Below are positions 1 to 7,914 of a stretch of DNA of 64,000 bases, one piece after another. Each line of letters begins with the position of its first letter. The stretch's first letter is position 1. Both the position numbers and the translations under genes were made by a program. The notes below the pieces were generated by a model. The model did not search any database. It was not told the origin of the DNA and saw nothing but the letters and a program-made list of their open reading frames with translations. This DNA comes from Agathobaculum ammoniilyticum (GTDB taxonomy: Bacteria > Bacillota > Clostridia > Oscillospirales > Butyricicoccaceae), in the NCBI RefSeq assembly GCF_025567315.1, contig NZ_JAOQJE010000004.1, forward strand, positions 1 through 64,000, written 5' to 3'.

Positions 1-57
1 GTACAGGTTCAGGTGCAGCTTCCGCAGGGACTCGATATATTGGTCTTTGGTCATCAT
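1..57 (-). CDS. abfD: 4-hydroxybutyryl-CoA dehydratase, N-terminus only
   Basis: Only the first 19 codons lie in the window; the gene runs off the left edge. The peptide begins MMTKDQYIESLRKLHLNLY, which closely matches the start of AbfD (4-hydroxybutyryl-CoA dehydratase / vinylacetyl-CoA isomerase), a [4Fe-4S]- and FAD-dependent enzyme that turns 4-hydroxybutyryl-CoA into crotonyl-CoA. An AAAGGA ribosome site sits about ten bases upstream of the two possible ATG codons (57 or 54). The next gene upstream on the same strand is 4-hydroxybutyrate dehydrogenase, the preceding enzyme of the same pathway, which supports the call. With so few residues the identification rests on the N-terminal motif and context; any AbfD-like dehydratase would look the same here. 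Confidence 0.72.
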   Translation of the reverse strand, partial: MMTKDQYIESLRKLHLNLY

Positions 58-90
58 ATCGATCAAGTATCCTTTCTTTTATCAGGTTGC

Positions 91-131
91 TATAAAAACA
101 GGGCGGGGAACGCGGGGGTCCCCGCCCTGTT
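91..131 (-). terminator. Rho-independent terminator after the 4-hydroxybutyrate dehydrogenase gene
   Basis: A 12-bp perfect GC-rich stem (97-108 paired with 120-131) is followed on the minus strand by TTTTATA. It lies between the dehydrogenase stop and the abfD start, so the two genes may be only partly co-transcribed. Confidence 0.75.
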
Positions 132-152
132 CAGGCGATATGCTTACTGGGT

Positions 153-1334
153 TTAGAAGCACTCGCGGTATACGCGTTCGCTCAGCTCAATGCTCCACGG
201 ACGGTAAGAGTTGGTAATCAGGCGCTGCTGGTTCGCCTCGACCGAGAGTGGGAAGCTCTTGATATCCTCTTCCTTGAAGCCGTACTCATGCAGCGGCTTG
301 AGCGGGAGGACCTTTTCGAGGGTCACATTCAGGGTGCGCAGCGCATCGTCCTTGGTGCAGCCGAGGCAGCGGGCGACGATCTCCTTGAACTTGCCAAGCT
401 CACCGGCCGGCTCGTACTCGTCGTACAGCTCAAGGATCTTGCTGAACAGCGCATAGTTGGATTCGCCGTGCGGTACATGGTAGGTGCCGCCGAGCGGGAA
501 GGACATGCCGTGTACGGTCGCGCAGCCGGCCTTGAGGAACGCGATGCCGGCGAACAGGGAAGCGGTGACAAACTCGCCAAGGTAATCGATGCGGGCGTCC
601 GGCCCCTCGAGCGCGATGCGGCGGAAGCCTTCGAGGATCATTTCCATCGCCTTGACCGAGAACATCTCGGAGGTGACGGTCTTGCGGTGCGGGGACAGGA
701 ACGACTCGGTCGCATGGATGAGCGCGTCGATCGCGGAAGCGGCGAACGGCTTGTACGGCAGGGTCTTGAGCAGGTCGGGCACCAGACAGACCTTGTTCGG
801 GATGATATCGTCGGAAACCAGGCCGAGCTTGGTTTCGCCGCCGGTCAGCTTACCGTCCTTTTCGTCCTTGACGATAGCGACCGAAATGTTGGTGACTTCG
901 GAACCGGTGCCGCAGGTGGTCGGGATCGCGATGACTTCTTTTTCATGTACAACGGGCTCGCGCTTGAAATACAGTTCATGTACAGATGCCGGGCGCTTGC
1001 AGCCGAGCAGCTTGCAAAGGTCCATGATGGCGCCGCCGCCGACAGCGATGACGCGGTCGTAGGAGTCGTACGGGATCGCTTCGTACATGGTTTCGATCAT
1101 GGCTTCGGAGGGTTCGCCTGCGCCGAACTTCTCCTGGAACACGAACTGGCTCTTCAGACCAAGCTCCGCCATAAAGGGCTTGTAGATGAACTCATTGGTC
1201 AGAACGACGTCGCGTTCGCCGAGCTTGAACTCCCCGGCGAAGTCGCCGAACGTTTCAAACTTGTAGATAGTGGGGGCAATGACGATCTCTCTTTTGTCCT
1301 TCATCAAAGAGGCACTGAAAGCATCCATAGCCAT
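153..1334 (-). CDS. 4hbD: 4-hydroxybutyrate dehydrogenase (iron-containing alcohol dehydrogenase family)
   Basis: This 393-residue protein is a group III (Fe-dependent) alcohol dehydrogenase. It carries the NAD-binding GGG motif (VGGGAIMDLCK), the family block TTCGTGSEVTN, and the metal-binding region DALIHATE followed by VHGMSFPLGGTYHVPHGESN. The blocks LTNEFIYKPF and DALIHATESFLSP are those of Clostridium kluyveri 4-hydroxybutyrate dehydrogenase, so the expected reaction is reduction of succinate semialdehyde to 4-hydroxybutyrate with NADH. The gene lies upstream of the abfD start on the same strand, and a butyrate CoA-transferase is 3 kb away; together they outline succinate or GABA conversion to butyrate. 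The start is ATG 1334, preceded by GGAG. Other Fe-ADH substrates cannot be excluded from sequence alone. Confidence 0.85.
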   Translation of the reverse strand: MAMDAFSASLMKDKREIVIAPTIYKFETFGDFAGEFKLGERDVVLTNEFIYKPFMAELGLKSQFVFQEKFGAGEPSEAMIETMYEAIPYDSYDRVIAVGGGAIMDLCKLLGCKRPASVHELYFKREPVVHEKEVIAIPTTCGTGSEVTNISVAIVKDEKDGKLTGGETKLGLVSDDIIPNKVCLVPDLLKTLPYKPFAASAIDALIHATESFLSPHRKTVTSEMFSVKAMEMILEGFRRIALEGPDARIDYLGEFVTASLFAGIAFLKAGCATVHGMSFPLGGTYHVPHGESNYALFSKILELYDEYEPAGELGKFKEIVARCLGCTKDDALRTLNVTLEKVLPLKPLHEYGFKEEDIKSFPLSVEANQQRLITNSYRPWSIELSERVYRECF

Positions 1335-1418
1335 AGTTGAACATCTCCATTCATAAAATTTATAAAGGCCGTGCGGGCTTTTATGCGCATCATATCAGGC
1401 AATTTGCCCTGCGCTTTT

Positions 1419-1447
1419 ATTGTAGCAAATCCCGTCCACAACTTCAA
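1419..1447 (-). promoter_or_regulatory. SigA-type promoter for 4hbD
   Basis: On the minus strand, -35 TTGAAG (1442-1447), a 17-base spacer and -10 TACAAT (1419-1424). It leaves a leader of roughly 75 bases before the 4hbD start. Confidence 0.65.
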
Positions 1448-1506
1448 CACAAACGAACAAAAAAATCACCAAAAAATAACCACCAAATCCTGTACAAAAA
1501 GACAAT

Positions 1507-1540
1507 AAACAGCCCTGTATTTTGGAATACAGGGCTGTTT
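1507..1540. terminator. Terminator after the amino acid ABC operon
   Basis: A perfect 14-bp inverted repeat (1507-1520 with 1527-1540, loop TTTGGA). On the minus strand it is followed by TTATTG, and it lies just past the end of the ATPase gene, so it most likely ends that operon; it can also act on the plus strand. Confidence 0.8.
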
Positions 1541-1614
1541 TAACGCATCGAAACCCGTCTGTAAAGAAAAAACGGGCAGAATAGCCGAAAAGAATGGGCG
1601 GATTCAAACAGGAT

Positions 1615-2403
1615 TTAGTTGTTTTGCGAAAAACGGCTCAAAAAGGCGCGTGTACGCTCATTTTGTGTATTTTCAAACAATTCGCTGGGCGTGCCTTCCT
1701 CCACAATCACGCCCGCGTCCATGAACAGCACGTGGTCGGCCACATCGCGGGCGAAAGCCATCTCGTGCGTAACGATAATCATGGTGGTGTGCTGGTCCGC
1801 GAGCGAACGGATAACGCGCAGGACCTCGCCCGTCAGCTCCGGGTCGAGCGCGGAGGTGGGCTCGTCAAAGCAGAGGATGTCCGGCTGGAGCGCGAGCGCC
1901 CGCGCAATGGCCACGCGCTGCTGCTGGCCGCCGGAAAGCTGGTGGGGGTAGTGGCTCATGCGGCCCTCTAGGCTCATCTGGGCGAGCAGCTCAATGGCGT
2001 GGTTTTCAATCTCCTCATGGATGGCGTGCCGGTTCTGCTTGTAATCCGGCCGCTCCTTGGCGAGCATCAGGCTGGCCAGCATGACGTTTTCAAGCGCAGT
2101 GTACTGCGGGAACAGGTTGAACGATTGAAACACCATGCCGAAATGCAGGCGCCGGCGGCGGATTTCCGCGTCGCTCTTGGCGGCGCGGTCGGCGGCGTCA
2201 AACAGGGTTTCGCCGTTTACCAGGATACGGCCCGCGTTTGGGGTTTCCAGAAAGTTCAGGCAGCGCAGCAGGGTCGTCTTGCCCGAACCGGACGAGCCGA
2301 TAATGGCCAGCGCCTTGCCGCGCTCCAGGGAAAAGCTGATGTCCTGTAGCACCTTGGTCGGGCCAAAGCTTTTTTCGATGTTTTGTACTTCAAGAATAGG
2401 CAT
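1615..2403 (-). CDS. Polar amino acid ABC transporter, ATP-binding protein
   Basis: A 262-residue ABC ATPase of the polar amino acid uptake family (GlnQ/HisP/TcyC type). It has Walker A GSSGSGKT (residues 36-43), the signature LSGGQQQR, Walker B LCFDEPTSALDPE and the switch histidine in IIVTHEMAFARDV. It energises import of an amino acid at the inner face of the membrane, together with the permease and binding protein encoded just upstream. I chose ATG 2403 because AAGGAG lies nine bases before it; the longer reading from 2424 would overlap the permease stop and has no ribosome site. Order on the minus strand is binding protein, permease, ATPase. The substrate cannot be read from the sequence. 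Confidence 0.92.
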   Translation of the reverse strand: MPILEVQNIEKSFGPTKVLQDISFSLERGKALAIIGSSGSGKTTLLRCLNFLETPNAGRILVNGETLFDAADRAAKSDAEIRRRRLHFGMVFQSFNLFPQYTALENVMLASLMLAKERPDYKQNRHAIHEEIENHAIELLAQMSLEGRMSHYPHQLSGGQQQRVAIARALALQPDILCFDEPTSALDPELTGEVLRVIRSLADQHTTMIIVTHEMAFARDVADHVLFMDAGVIVEEGTPSELFENTQNERTRAFLSRFSQNN

Positions 2404-2416
2404 TGCGGCTCGCTCC

Positions 2417-3148
2417 TTATACACGGAAATAGTCCATTTTCCTTTCCAGCCAGCCGAACAGCAGCGTCAGCACGCCGCAGAACACGAGGAAGAAAAGGGC
2501 GGTGGAGAACAACGGCCAGATCAGGCCGCGGTTGATGAATTCCTTGCTCATCATGATGATCTCCTTGGTGGCGATGATGTTGGCCAGCGCGGTATCCTTG
2601 ATAAGCGTCATGAATTCGTTGCCCATGGGCGGGATCACGCGCTTGACGACCTGCAGCAGCGTGATCTTGAAGAAAATCTGCCGTTTGGTCATGCCGAGCA
2701 CCTGGCCGGCCTCATACTGGCCGCGCGGGATAGACTGGATACCGCCGCGGAAAATCTCGGAAAAATAGCAGGCGTAGTTGATTGCGAACGCGGCGCAGGT
2801 CGCGACCACGCGCCCGTCCGTACCCATGGCGTTCCACGGCTGGCCCCAGTGCAGCAGGCCGGGGCCATAGTAGATGAAGATGATCTGCAGCATGAGCGGC
2901 GTGCCGCGGACGATCCACACAAAGAACTTGATGAGAAGGGCGATCGGGCGCAGCCCGACCAGCATGGCGCCCCATTTGCCGGACGCAAGGCGGCTGCCGC
3001 GCAGGCAGCGGAACGGTTCCCACCTGTTCATGGCGCCGAACGCCACAAGCAGGCCGACGGGCAGCGCGACCAGCAGTGTGACCACAAAGATCGTGCAGTT
3101 GATTCCAAAGCTTTGGAACAGATTGGTGAAGATAACCGAGGGGTTCAT
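2417..3148 (-). CDS. Polar amino acid ABC transporter, permease
   Basis: A 243-residue inner-membrane permease of the HisM/GlnP family. Hydrophobic segments occur near residues 10-35, 65-90 and 100-130 and again at the C-terminus (FSTALFFLVFCGVLTLLFGW). The EAA-type loop that docks the ATPase is seen as GQYEAGQVLGMTKRQIFFKITLLQ, followed by ALANIIATKE. Relatives work as homodimers. An AGGAG ribosome site precedes ATG 3148. The ATPase gene follows after 13 bases, and the binding-protein gene is 78 bases upstream, forming one transcription unit read from the promoter at 4134-4161. The segment between EAA loop and N-terminus is somewhat long for the family, but nothing looks broken. Confidence 0.9.
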   Translation of the reverse strand: MNPSVIFTNLFQSFGINCTIFVVTLLVALPVGLLVAFGAMNRWEPFRCLRGSRLASGKWGAMLVGLRPIALLIKFFVWIVRGTPLMLQIIFIYYGPGLLHWGQPWNAMGTDGRVVATCAAFAINYACYFSEIFRGGIQSIPRGQYEAGQVLGMTKRQIFFKITLLQVVKRVIPPMGNEFMTLIKDTALANIIATKEIIMMSKEFINRGLIWPLFSTALFFLVFCGVLTLLFGWLERKMDYFRV

Positions 3149-3226
3149 AGGATTCCTCCAAACAAAACCAAGCGGGGCAGCAGTAAGCTGTCCCGTTCGG
3201 TGTAAAATTTGTGTAGGTAAATTTGT

Positions 3227-4078
3227 TTATTCTGCTAGGGAAAGGCCGTATTTTTCAGCCAGAGACTGCAGCGTACCGTCTTCATTCAGTGTAGCCATGA
3301 TCTCATTGACCTTGTCGCACAGGTCACTTCCCTTGCGGAAGCCGATGCCATACTGCTCCTCATGGAATACGCCGCAGATGGTCAGGTCCGCGAAGTCGGT
3401 ACCCTCGCCGATCATGTTTTCCGCCATGGTCTGGTCAAAAATTGCGGCGTCCGCCGTACCCGACTTGACCTCGAGCAGCGCGTCGGTCTGCTTGCTGACC
3501 GTGACCAGGTTGGACTGGCTGAGGTTCTCGTCCTCCTCTGCCACGCTTTGTGCGGCCGAGCCGGCCTCTACCGCCACCGTCTTGCCGACCAGATTGGCGT
3601 AATCCGCGTAAGTATCCTTGTTTTCTGTCTTGGTGACGACCACCTGGGTATTCTGTACATAGGGGTCGGAAACCGAAATATTCTGCTTGAGGTCCTCCGT
3701 GATGGTCATGCCGTTCCACAGGCAGTCCACCTCACCACTTTCCAGGCTGACCTGCTTGGTATCCCAAACGATCTCGATGAATTCCGGCTCCACGCCGAGC
3801 TTTTCACAGACCGCCTGCGCGAACTCGGTGTCAAAGCCGGTGAATTCGCCGGTCTGCTCGTCGGTATAGTTCATCGGCTCATAGACCGTGTAGCCGATTT
3901 TCAGCTTGCCGGCGTCTTCGATCTGCGCCAGGTCGCTGTCTGCGGCGGCGGTGTCGGACGGATTGGCCGCGTCGTCGCCGCTCGTGGTATCGGCGGAGCT
4001 GTCGCTGCCGCAGCCTGCCAGCAGAGAGGCGCTCATCGCGCCGGCGAGCAACAGCGCCAGAAGCTTTTTGGTTTTCAT
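3227..4078 (-). CDS. Polar amino acid ABC transporter, substrate-binding lipoprotein
   Basis: A 283-residue solute-binding protein, family 3. It begins with a lipoprotein signal peptide ending in LLAGC, with Cys23 as the lipidation site, then an Asp/Ser/Ala-rich linker. The mature domain shows the family pattern KIGYTVYEPMNY, FTGFDTEFAQAVCEKLG and the C-terminal IGFRKGSDLCDKVNEIM. It would sit on the outer face of the membrane and hand an amino acid to the permease. It is the first gene of the operon; the ribosome site is AGGAGGG. The cleft residues usually associated with Arg/Lys versus Glu/Gln specificity are not clear enough to name a substrate. Confidence 0.92.
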   Translation of the reverse strand: MKTKKLLALLLAGAMSASLLAGCGSDSSADTTSGDDAANPSDTAAADSDLAQIEDAGKLKIGYTVYEPMNYTDEQTGEFTGFDTEFAQAVCEKLGVEPEFIEIVWDTKQVSLESGEVDCLWNGMTITEDLKQNISVSDPYVQNTQVVVTKTENKDTYADYANLVGKTVAVEAGSAAQSVAEEDENLSQSNLVTVSKQTDALLEVKSGTADAAIFDQTMAENMIGEGTDFADLTICGVFHEEQYGIGFRKGSDLCDKVNEIMATLNEDGTLQSLAEKYGLSLAE

Positions 4079-4133
4079 GGGAATGCCCTCCTAAATTCAT
4101 TGCATAATTACGGTACTGTGAAAGTCATTTATC

Positions 4134-4161
4134 ATTGTACCACTTTATTTGAGAAAATCAA
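4134..4161 (-). promoter_or_regulatory. Promoter of the amino acid ABC operon
   Basis: Minus strand: -35 TTGATT (4156-4161), 16-base spacer, -10 TACAAT (4134-4139), about 55 bases before the binding-protein start. Confidence 0.65.
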
Positions 4162-4224
4162 GAAAAACTTTCTGGTCACTTTCTGGGTGAATGGTTGTAA
4201 GTGTTGTAAATGGCAACTCCTTGC

Positions 4225-4254
4225 TTGACCTGTACAGGGGGAATATAGTATTAT
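4225..4254 (+). promoter_or_regulatory. Promoter of the butyrate CoA-transferase gene
   Basis: -35 TTGACC (4225-4230), 18-base spacer, -10 TATTAT (4249-4254). It faces away from the ABC operon promoter; the 241-base intergenic region holds both. Confidence 0.65.
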
Positions 4255-4319
4255 ATACAATAGATATAATAGATAACAAGATTGTTAAAGAATAAACAAA
4301 GACGGAGGTTTGGGCAATC

Positions 4320-5663
4320 ATGGATTACGAAGCTCTTTATCAGCAGAAGCTGACCACGGCGGATGAGGCTGTCAAGGTGGTCAAATCGGGCGACTGGGTG
4401 GACTACGGCTGGTGTACCGGCACGGCCTGCGCGCTGGACAAGGCGCTCGCCGGACGGATGAGCGAGTTGGAGGATATCAACCTGCGCGGCGGCATCCTGA
4501 TGTGGCAGCCCGCTATATTCCAGATTCCGGACGTAGAAAAGAAGATCACCTGGAACTCCTGGCACATGGGCGGCGTCGAGCGCAAGGCCTGCACCGCGGG
4601 CTTCGGCTTTTATAATGCGCTGCGCTATTCCGAGCTGCCGCGCTACTACCGGGAGAATGTCAAGCACGTCAACGTGGCGATGTTCCAGGTTGCGCCGATG
4701 GACAGCCACGGCTACTTCAGCTTCGGCCCGAACGCGTCCCACCTGAAGGCAGTGTGCGACGTGTCCGACGTTGTCATCGTCGAGGTCAATAAGAACATGC
4801 CGCGCTGCCTGGGCGGCTTTGAGGAAGCGGTCCACATCTCCGAGGTAGATATGGTCGTCGAGGGTGAGAACCCGCCGATCGCGGAGTTGGGCGCCGGCGG
4901 TGCGCCGACCGACGTTGACCGCGCGGTGGCCAAGCTGATCGTGGAGGAGATCCCGAATGGCGCCTGCCTGCAGCTGGGCATCGGCGGCATGCCGAATACG
5001 GTCGGTTCCATGATTGCGGAATCCGACCTGAAGGATCTCGGCGTACATACCGAGATGTATGTGGACGCGTTTGTCGACATCGCCATGGCGGGTAAGATCA
5101 ACGGCCTGAGCAAGGGGATCGATCGGGGCAAGCAGGTGTATGCGTTCGGCGCTGGCACCAAAAAGCTCTATGACTATATCGACAACAATCCGGAATGCTA
5201 CGCGGCTCCCGTATCCTATACCAACGACGCGCGCACCATCGCCCAGATCGACAACTTCATTTCGATCAACAACGCAGTGGATATCGACCTGTTCGGCCAG
5301 GTGAACGCGGAAACGGCCGGCACCAAGCAGATCTCCGGCGCGGGCGGCCAGCTCGACTTTGTGCTGGGCGCGTACCTGTCCAAGGGCGGCAAGAGCTTTA
5401 TCTGCTGTTCGTCCACATTCAAGCAGAAGGATGGCTCGATCGCTTCCCGCATCCGCCCGACGCTGGCGGACGGTTCGGTCGTGACCGACGCGCGCCCGAA
5501 CGTACACTGGTTCGTTACCGAGTACGGCAAGGTGTGTCTCAAGGGCCTGTCATCCTGGCAGCGCGCGGAGGCGCTGATCTCGGTCGCGCATCCCGACTTC
5601 CGCGAGCAGCTCATTCAGGACGCGGAAAAAATGCACATCTGGAAGCGTTCCAACAAGCGCTGA
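4320..5663 (+). CDS. but: Butyryl-CoA:acetate CoA-transferase
   Basis: A 447-residue class I CoA-transferase. It matches the Faecalibacterium/Roseburia But proteins along its length as I remember them, for example GDWVDYGWCTGT, RGGILMW, MPRCLGGFEEAVHIS, LGIGGMPN, GVHTEMYVDAF and SGAGGQLDFVLGAY. Glu245 in GVHTEMYVD is in the position of the catalytic glutamate that forms the glutamyl-CoA thioester. The enzyme swaps CoA between butyryl-CoA and acetate, the last step of butyrate formation in many gut Clostridia; relatives also accept 4-hydroxybutyrate, which would fit the 4hbD/abfD genes nearby. It is a single-gene unit with its own promoter and terminator. Assigning butyrate rather than 4-hydroxybutyrate as main substrate is inference. 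Confidence 0.9.
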   Translation: MDYEALYQQKLTTADEAVKVVKSGDWVDYGWCTGTACALDKALAGRMSELEDINLRGGILMWQPAIFQIPDVEKKITWNSWHMGGVERKACTAGFGFYNALRYSELPRYYRENVKHVNVAMFQVAPMDSHGYFSFGPNASHLKAVCDVSDVVIVEVNKNMPRCLGGFEEAVHISEVDMVVEGENPPIAELGAGGAPTDVDRAVAKLIVEEIPNGACLQLGIGGMPNTVGSMIAESDLKDLGVHTEMYVDAFVDIAMAGKINGLSKGIDRGKQVYAFGAGTKKLYDYIDNNPECYAAPVSYTNDARTIAQIDNFISINNAVDIDLFGQVNAETAGTKQISGAGGQLDFVLGAYLSKGGKSFICCSSTFKQKDGSIASRIRPTLADGSVVTDARPNVHWFVTEYGKVCLKGLSSWQRAEALISVAHPDFREQLIQDAEKMHIWKRSNKR

Positions 5664-5678
5664 GACGGAAAGTACCAG

Positions 5679-5706
5679 GCGGCCTATCTGCGGATGGGCC
5701 GCTTTT
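5679..5706 (+). terminator. Terminator after but
   Basis: GCGGCC (5679-5684) pairs with GGCCGC (5697-5702), followed by TTTT. Confidence 0.65.
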
Positions 5707-5749
5707 CTGCATGCAGTCTGGCATTATGAAAAATGTTTGATCTGGCGCT

Positions 5750-5777
5750 TTGTAAAAGGCCATACAGGGAGTACAAT
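5750..5777 (+). promoter_or_regulatory. Promoter of the ECF S-component gene
   Basis: -35 TTGTAA (5750-5755), 16-base spacer, -10 TACAAT (5772-5777). I see no known vitamin riboswitch in the 38-base leader. Confidence 0.5.
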
Positions 5778-5814
5778 AGTACCAACAAAGGAAAAACAGA
5801 GAGGGTGTCACAAT

Positions 5815-6369
5815 ATGAAAAGCAAAAAAACCAGAACGATCATCCTTGCTGCTCTGCTCGCGGCGCTGACGACGGTCGCAACCATGATTATCCGTATCCC
5901 GACGCCGACGCTCGGCTATATTCACTTGGGCGACGGGCTGGTGCTGCTCTGCGGCATCCTGTTGGGGCCGGGGCTGGGCGCGGTCGCGGCGGGCATCGGC
6001 TCGATGCTGGCCGACCTGTTCGGCGGTTATATGGCCTGGGTGCCGGGTACGTTCGCCATCAAGGCGCTGACCGCGCTGGCGGGCGGCTGGCTCTACCACC
6101 ACATGGCCGGACGGGAGCGGATGAATATGCCGGTACGCGTGGCGCTGTGCGGTATTCCCGCGGAAATCGTGATGGTCGCGGGCTATTATGTGTATGAGGT
6201 CGGCATGGAGCTGGTCGCGGGGAGCGCGGCGGGCGCTGCGGTTGCGGCTGTACTGGCCGGCGTGCCGTTCAATATCGTGCAGGGGCTGGCCGGCGTGATC
6301 GTATGCGCGGTGCTGTTGCCGGTGCTGGGGCATGCGAGCGCGGAGATGGGCGAACGCATCCGGACCTGA
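5815..6369 (+). CDS. ECF transporter S component (substrate-binding membrane subunit)
   Basis: A 184-residue, highly hydrophobic protein with about five to six membrane segments. The N-terminal pattern of charged MKSKKTRT, a long helix, then IRIPTPTLGYIHLGDGLVLLCGILLGPGLGAVAAGIGS is that of energy-coupling-factor S components, which bind a vitamin or similar micronutrient and dock with the shared EcfT/A/A' module. The ATPases and EcfT are not in this window, as is usual for group II ECF systems. ATG 5815 is chosen because GAGAGGG lies upstream and the helix begins right after; an in-frame extension to 5737 has no ribosome site. Substrate is unknown. Ends at a strong bidirectional terminator. 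Confidence 0.78.
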   Translation: MKSKKTRTIILAALLAALTTVATMIIRIPTPTLGYIHLGDGLVLLCGILLGPGLGAVAAGIGSMLADLFGGYMAWVPGTFAIKALTALAGGWLYHHMAGRERMNMPVRVALCGIPAEIVMVAGYYVYEVGMELVAGSAAGAAVAAVLAGVPFNIVQGLAGVIVCAVLLPVLGHASAEMGERIRT

Positions 6370-6433
6370 AGCACTGACCCGTTTTCCCAGATCGGTGAGG
6401 CGATGGAGATACGGGTATTCCTCGATGAACCAT

Positions 6434-6469
6434 AAAAAGCGCTGTGGATCACTGTCCACAGCGCTTTTT
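6434..6469. terminator. Bidirectional terminator between convergent genes
   Basis: A perfect 15-bp inverted repeat (6434-6448 with 6455-6469) with A5 and T5 flanks inside the arms. It serves the ECF S gene on the plus strand and the M23 peptidase gene on the minus strand. Confidence 0.9.
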
Positions 6470-6473
6470 CCGT

Positions 6474-7772
6474 TTACGAGAGCGTCAGGTACTGCTGCGG
6501 GTCAACCTTTTCGTCGTTGACCTGTATCTCAAAATGCAGGTGCGGACCGGTCGAATTGCCCGTGTTGCCGGAAAGCGCGATCCGGTCGCCCTTGGCGACC
6601 ACGTCCCCGACCGATACCAGCAGCTCGGAATTATGCCCGTATAGGGTCTTGAAGCCGTTCTGGTGATCGAGGATGATATAGTTGCCGTACCCGTTGCCCG
6701 AATCCTCGGCAACGATGACCTTGCCGTTGTCCGCCGCGTAGACTGGCGTGCCTTCTCCCACCGCAAGGTCCACGCCGCCGTGCAGCCTGCCCCAGCGCCA
6801 TTTGAACGCAGAGGTGAAGGTGTAGCTCGTCAGCGGCACGGAAAATTCGCCTGTGCCGATGCCGACATTCCTGGTGCCTACCTCGACGATCTCATTCCTC
6901 GCGTCGCTCAGCACCGTGCGCGCAAGGATGGTGCGGCCATGTTCCTGTCCGTCCACGGTTTCGATCTCGGCGGTGACGACCGCCTCGCCCGCGCAACCCT
7001 CCTGCACGGTGGCGCGGTAGGTCTGGTCGAGCTGGTCGTTCTCGCGGGTGATCGTTTCATAGGGGATTTCCTCAGTATAGGTGACCGAGCGCGTCGCGGT
7101 CACATCCAGGCGGGGGGAGAGCGTGCTGTACAGCGCGCCGAAATCCGAAACCAGCGAGGTCTGGGCGACGACATTGTCCACACGCACCTCCTGCAGGAAG
7201 TCCGCGTCCTCATCGGTTGCGGTCGTGTACTGCGCCTTGACGCGGTCGAGCAGCGCCTGCGCCTCGTCCGCCGAGCGGCAGACGCCCGCCTGCTCGCCGT
7301 CGACCGAGATCACGGCAAGCGTGTCCAGTTCCCCGCTGGCATCGATCAGCTCGGCCTTGAGCGTATCGCCGGTCAGGAACTGGTCCTCCAGTGCATAGGA
7401 CGGTTTGGTTTCAATGCAGACGGGGAGCGTGTATTCCCCGCCCGCGAGCGCGCCCGCGCTCTGTTCGATTTCCGCGACCGCAGCGGAGAGCGTGTCCGCC
7501 TCCTCGACCAGGCCGAGCGGCCTGCCGTTCGCCAGTACCAGGGTGCCGCTGTGCAGCAGCAGCGCGCTGGGCACAAAGAACACGGGGAGGAACACGGCCG
7601 CTGCGCAGACCGCGCGCCGCTTTGCCGCCGCGCGGCATACGCGGGCAAGCGCCGCCCAGCAGGGCAGATCCCAGAACCAACAGATTAGGCGGTCAAGCAG
7701 CAATATGGCCCGCACAAGGGCAAATAACAGGCCGGAAAAAAGTCCGGCAAAAAATGATAACAGGTTTCGCAT
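6474..7772 (-). CDS. Membrane-anchored M23 metallopeptidase with G5 domain
   Basis: A 432-residue envelope protein. The first ~75 residues hold two hydrophobic stretches (LLSFFAGLFSGLLFALVRAILLL and the segment ending VFFVPSALLL), giving a membrane anchor. A middle region (about 80-230) resembles the alpha/beta linker found before G5 domains. A G5-like module follows (ITRENDQLDQTYRATVQEG...VSDARNEIVEVGT). The C-terminus is a peptidase M23 (LytM) domain with zinc ligands in HGGVD and HLHFE and the Gly-rich GNYIILDHQNGFKTLYGH. It should cut peptide bridges in peptidoglycan or activate another hydrolase outside the cell. All expected LytM zinc ligands are present. Monocistronic by position; ends at the shared terminator. 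Confidence 0.88.
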   Translation of the reverse strand: MRNLLSFFAGLFSGLLFALVRAILLLDRLICWFWDLPCWAALARVCRAAAKRRAVCAAAVFLPVFFVPSALLLHSGTLVLANGRPLGLVEEADTLSAAVAEIEQSAGALAGGEYTLPVCIETKPSYALEDQFLTGDTLKAELIDASGELDTLAVISVDGEQAGVCRSADEAQALLDRVKAQYTTATDEDADFLQEVRVDNVVAQTSLVSDFGALYSTLSPRLDVTATRSVTYTEEIPYETITRENDQLDQTYRATVQEGCAGEAVVTAEIETVDGQEHGRTILARTVLSDARNEIVEVGTRNVGIGTGEFSVPLTSYTFTSAFKWRWGRLHGGVDLAVGEGTPVYAADNGKVIVAEDSGNGYGNYIILDHQNGFKTLYGHNSELLVSVGDVVAKGDRIALSGNTGNSTGPHLHFEIQVNDEKVDPQQYLTLS

Positions 7773-7914
7773 GACGGTAGTATGGAGAAAAGCGCTCCTC
7801 CATATTCCCTCCTTTCCAAATGTCCAAGGTTACAGTTTGGTAACAATGGATACCTTAACCGCTTTGGAGGGCGAAGTCATACGAAACCTGTCGATTGGCT
7901 CCAAAAAATTAAAT

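Noticed and set aside
288..1340. Plus-strand 350-residue ORF opposite 4hbD
   Set aside because: Low-complexity Arg/Ala/Gly composition from reading the complement of a GC-rich gene; no ribosome site; 4hbD is a clear gene.
4251..5507. Minus-strand 418-residue ORF opposite but
   Set aside because: His/Val/Arg-rich shadow of the CoA-transferase reading frame; covers that gene's promoter.
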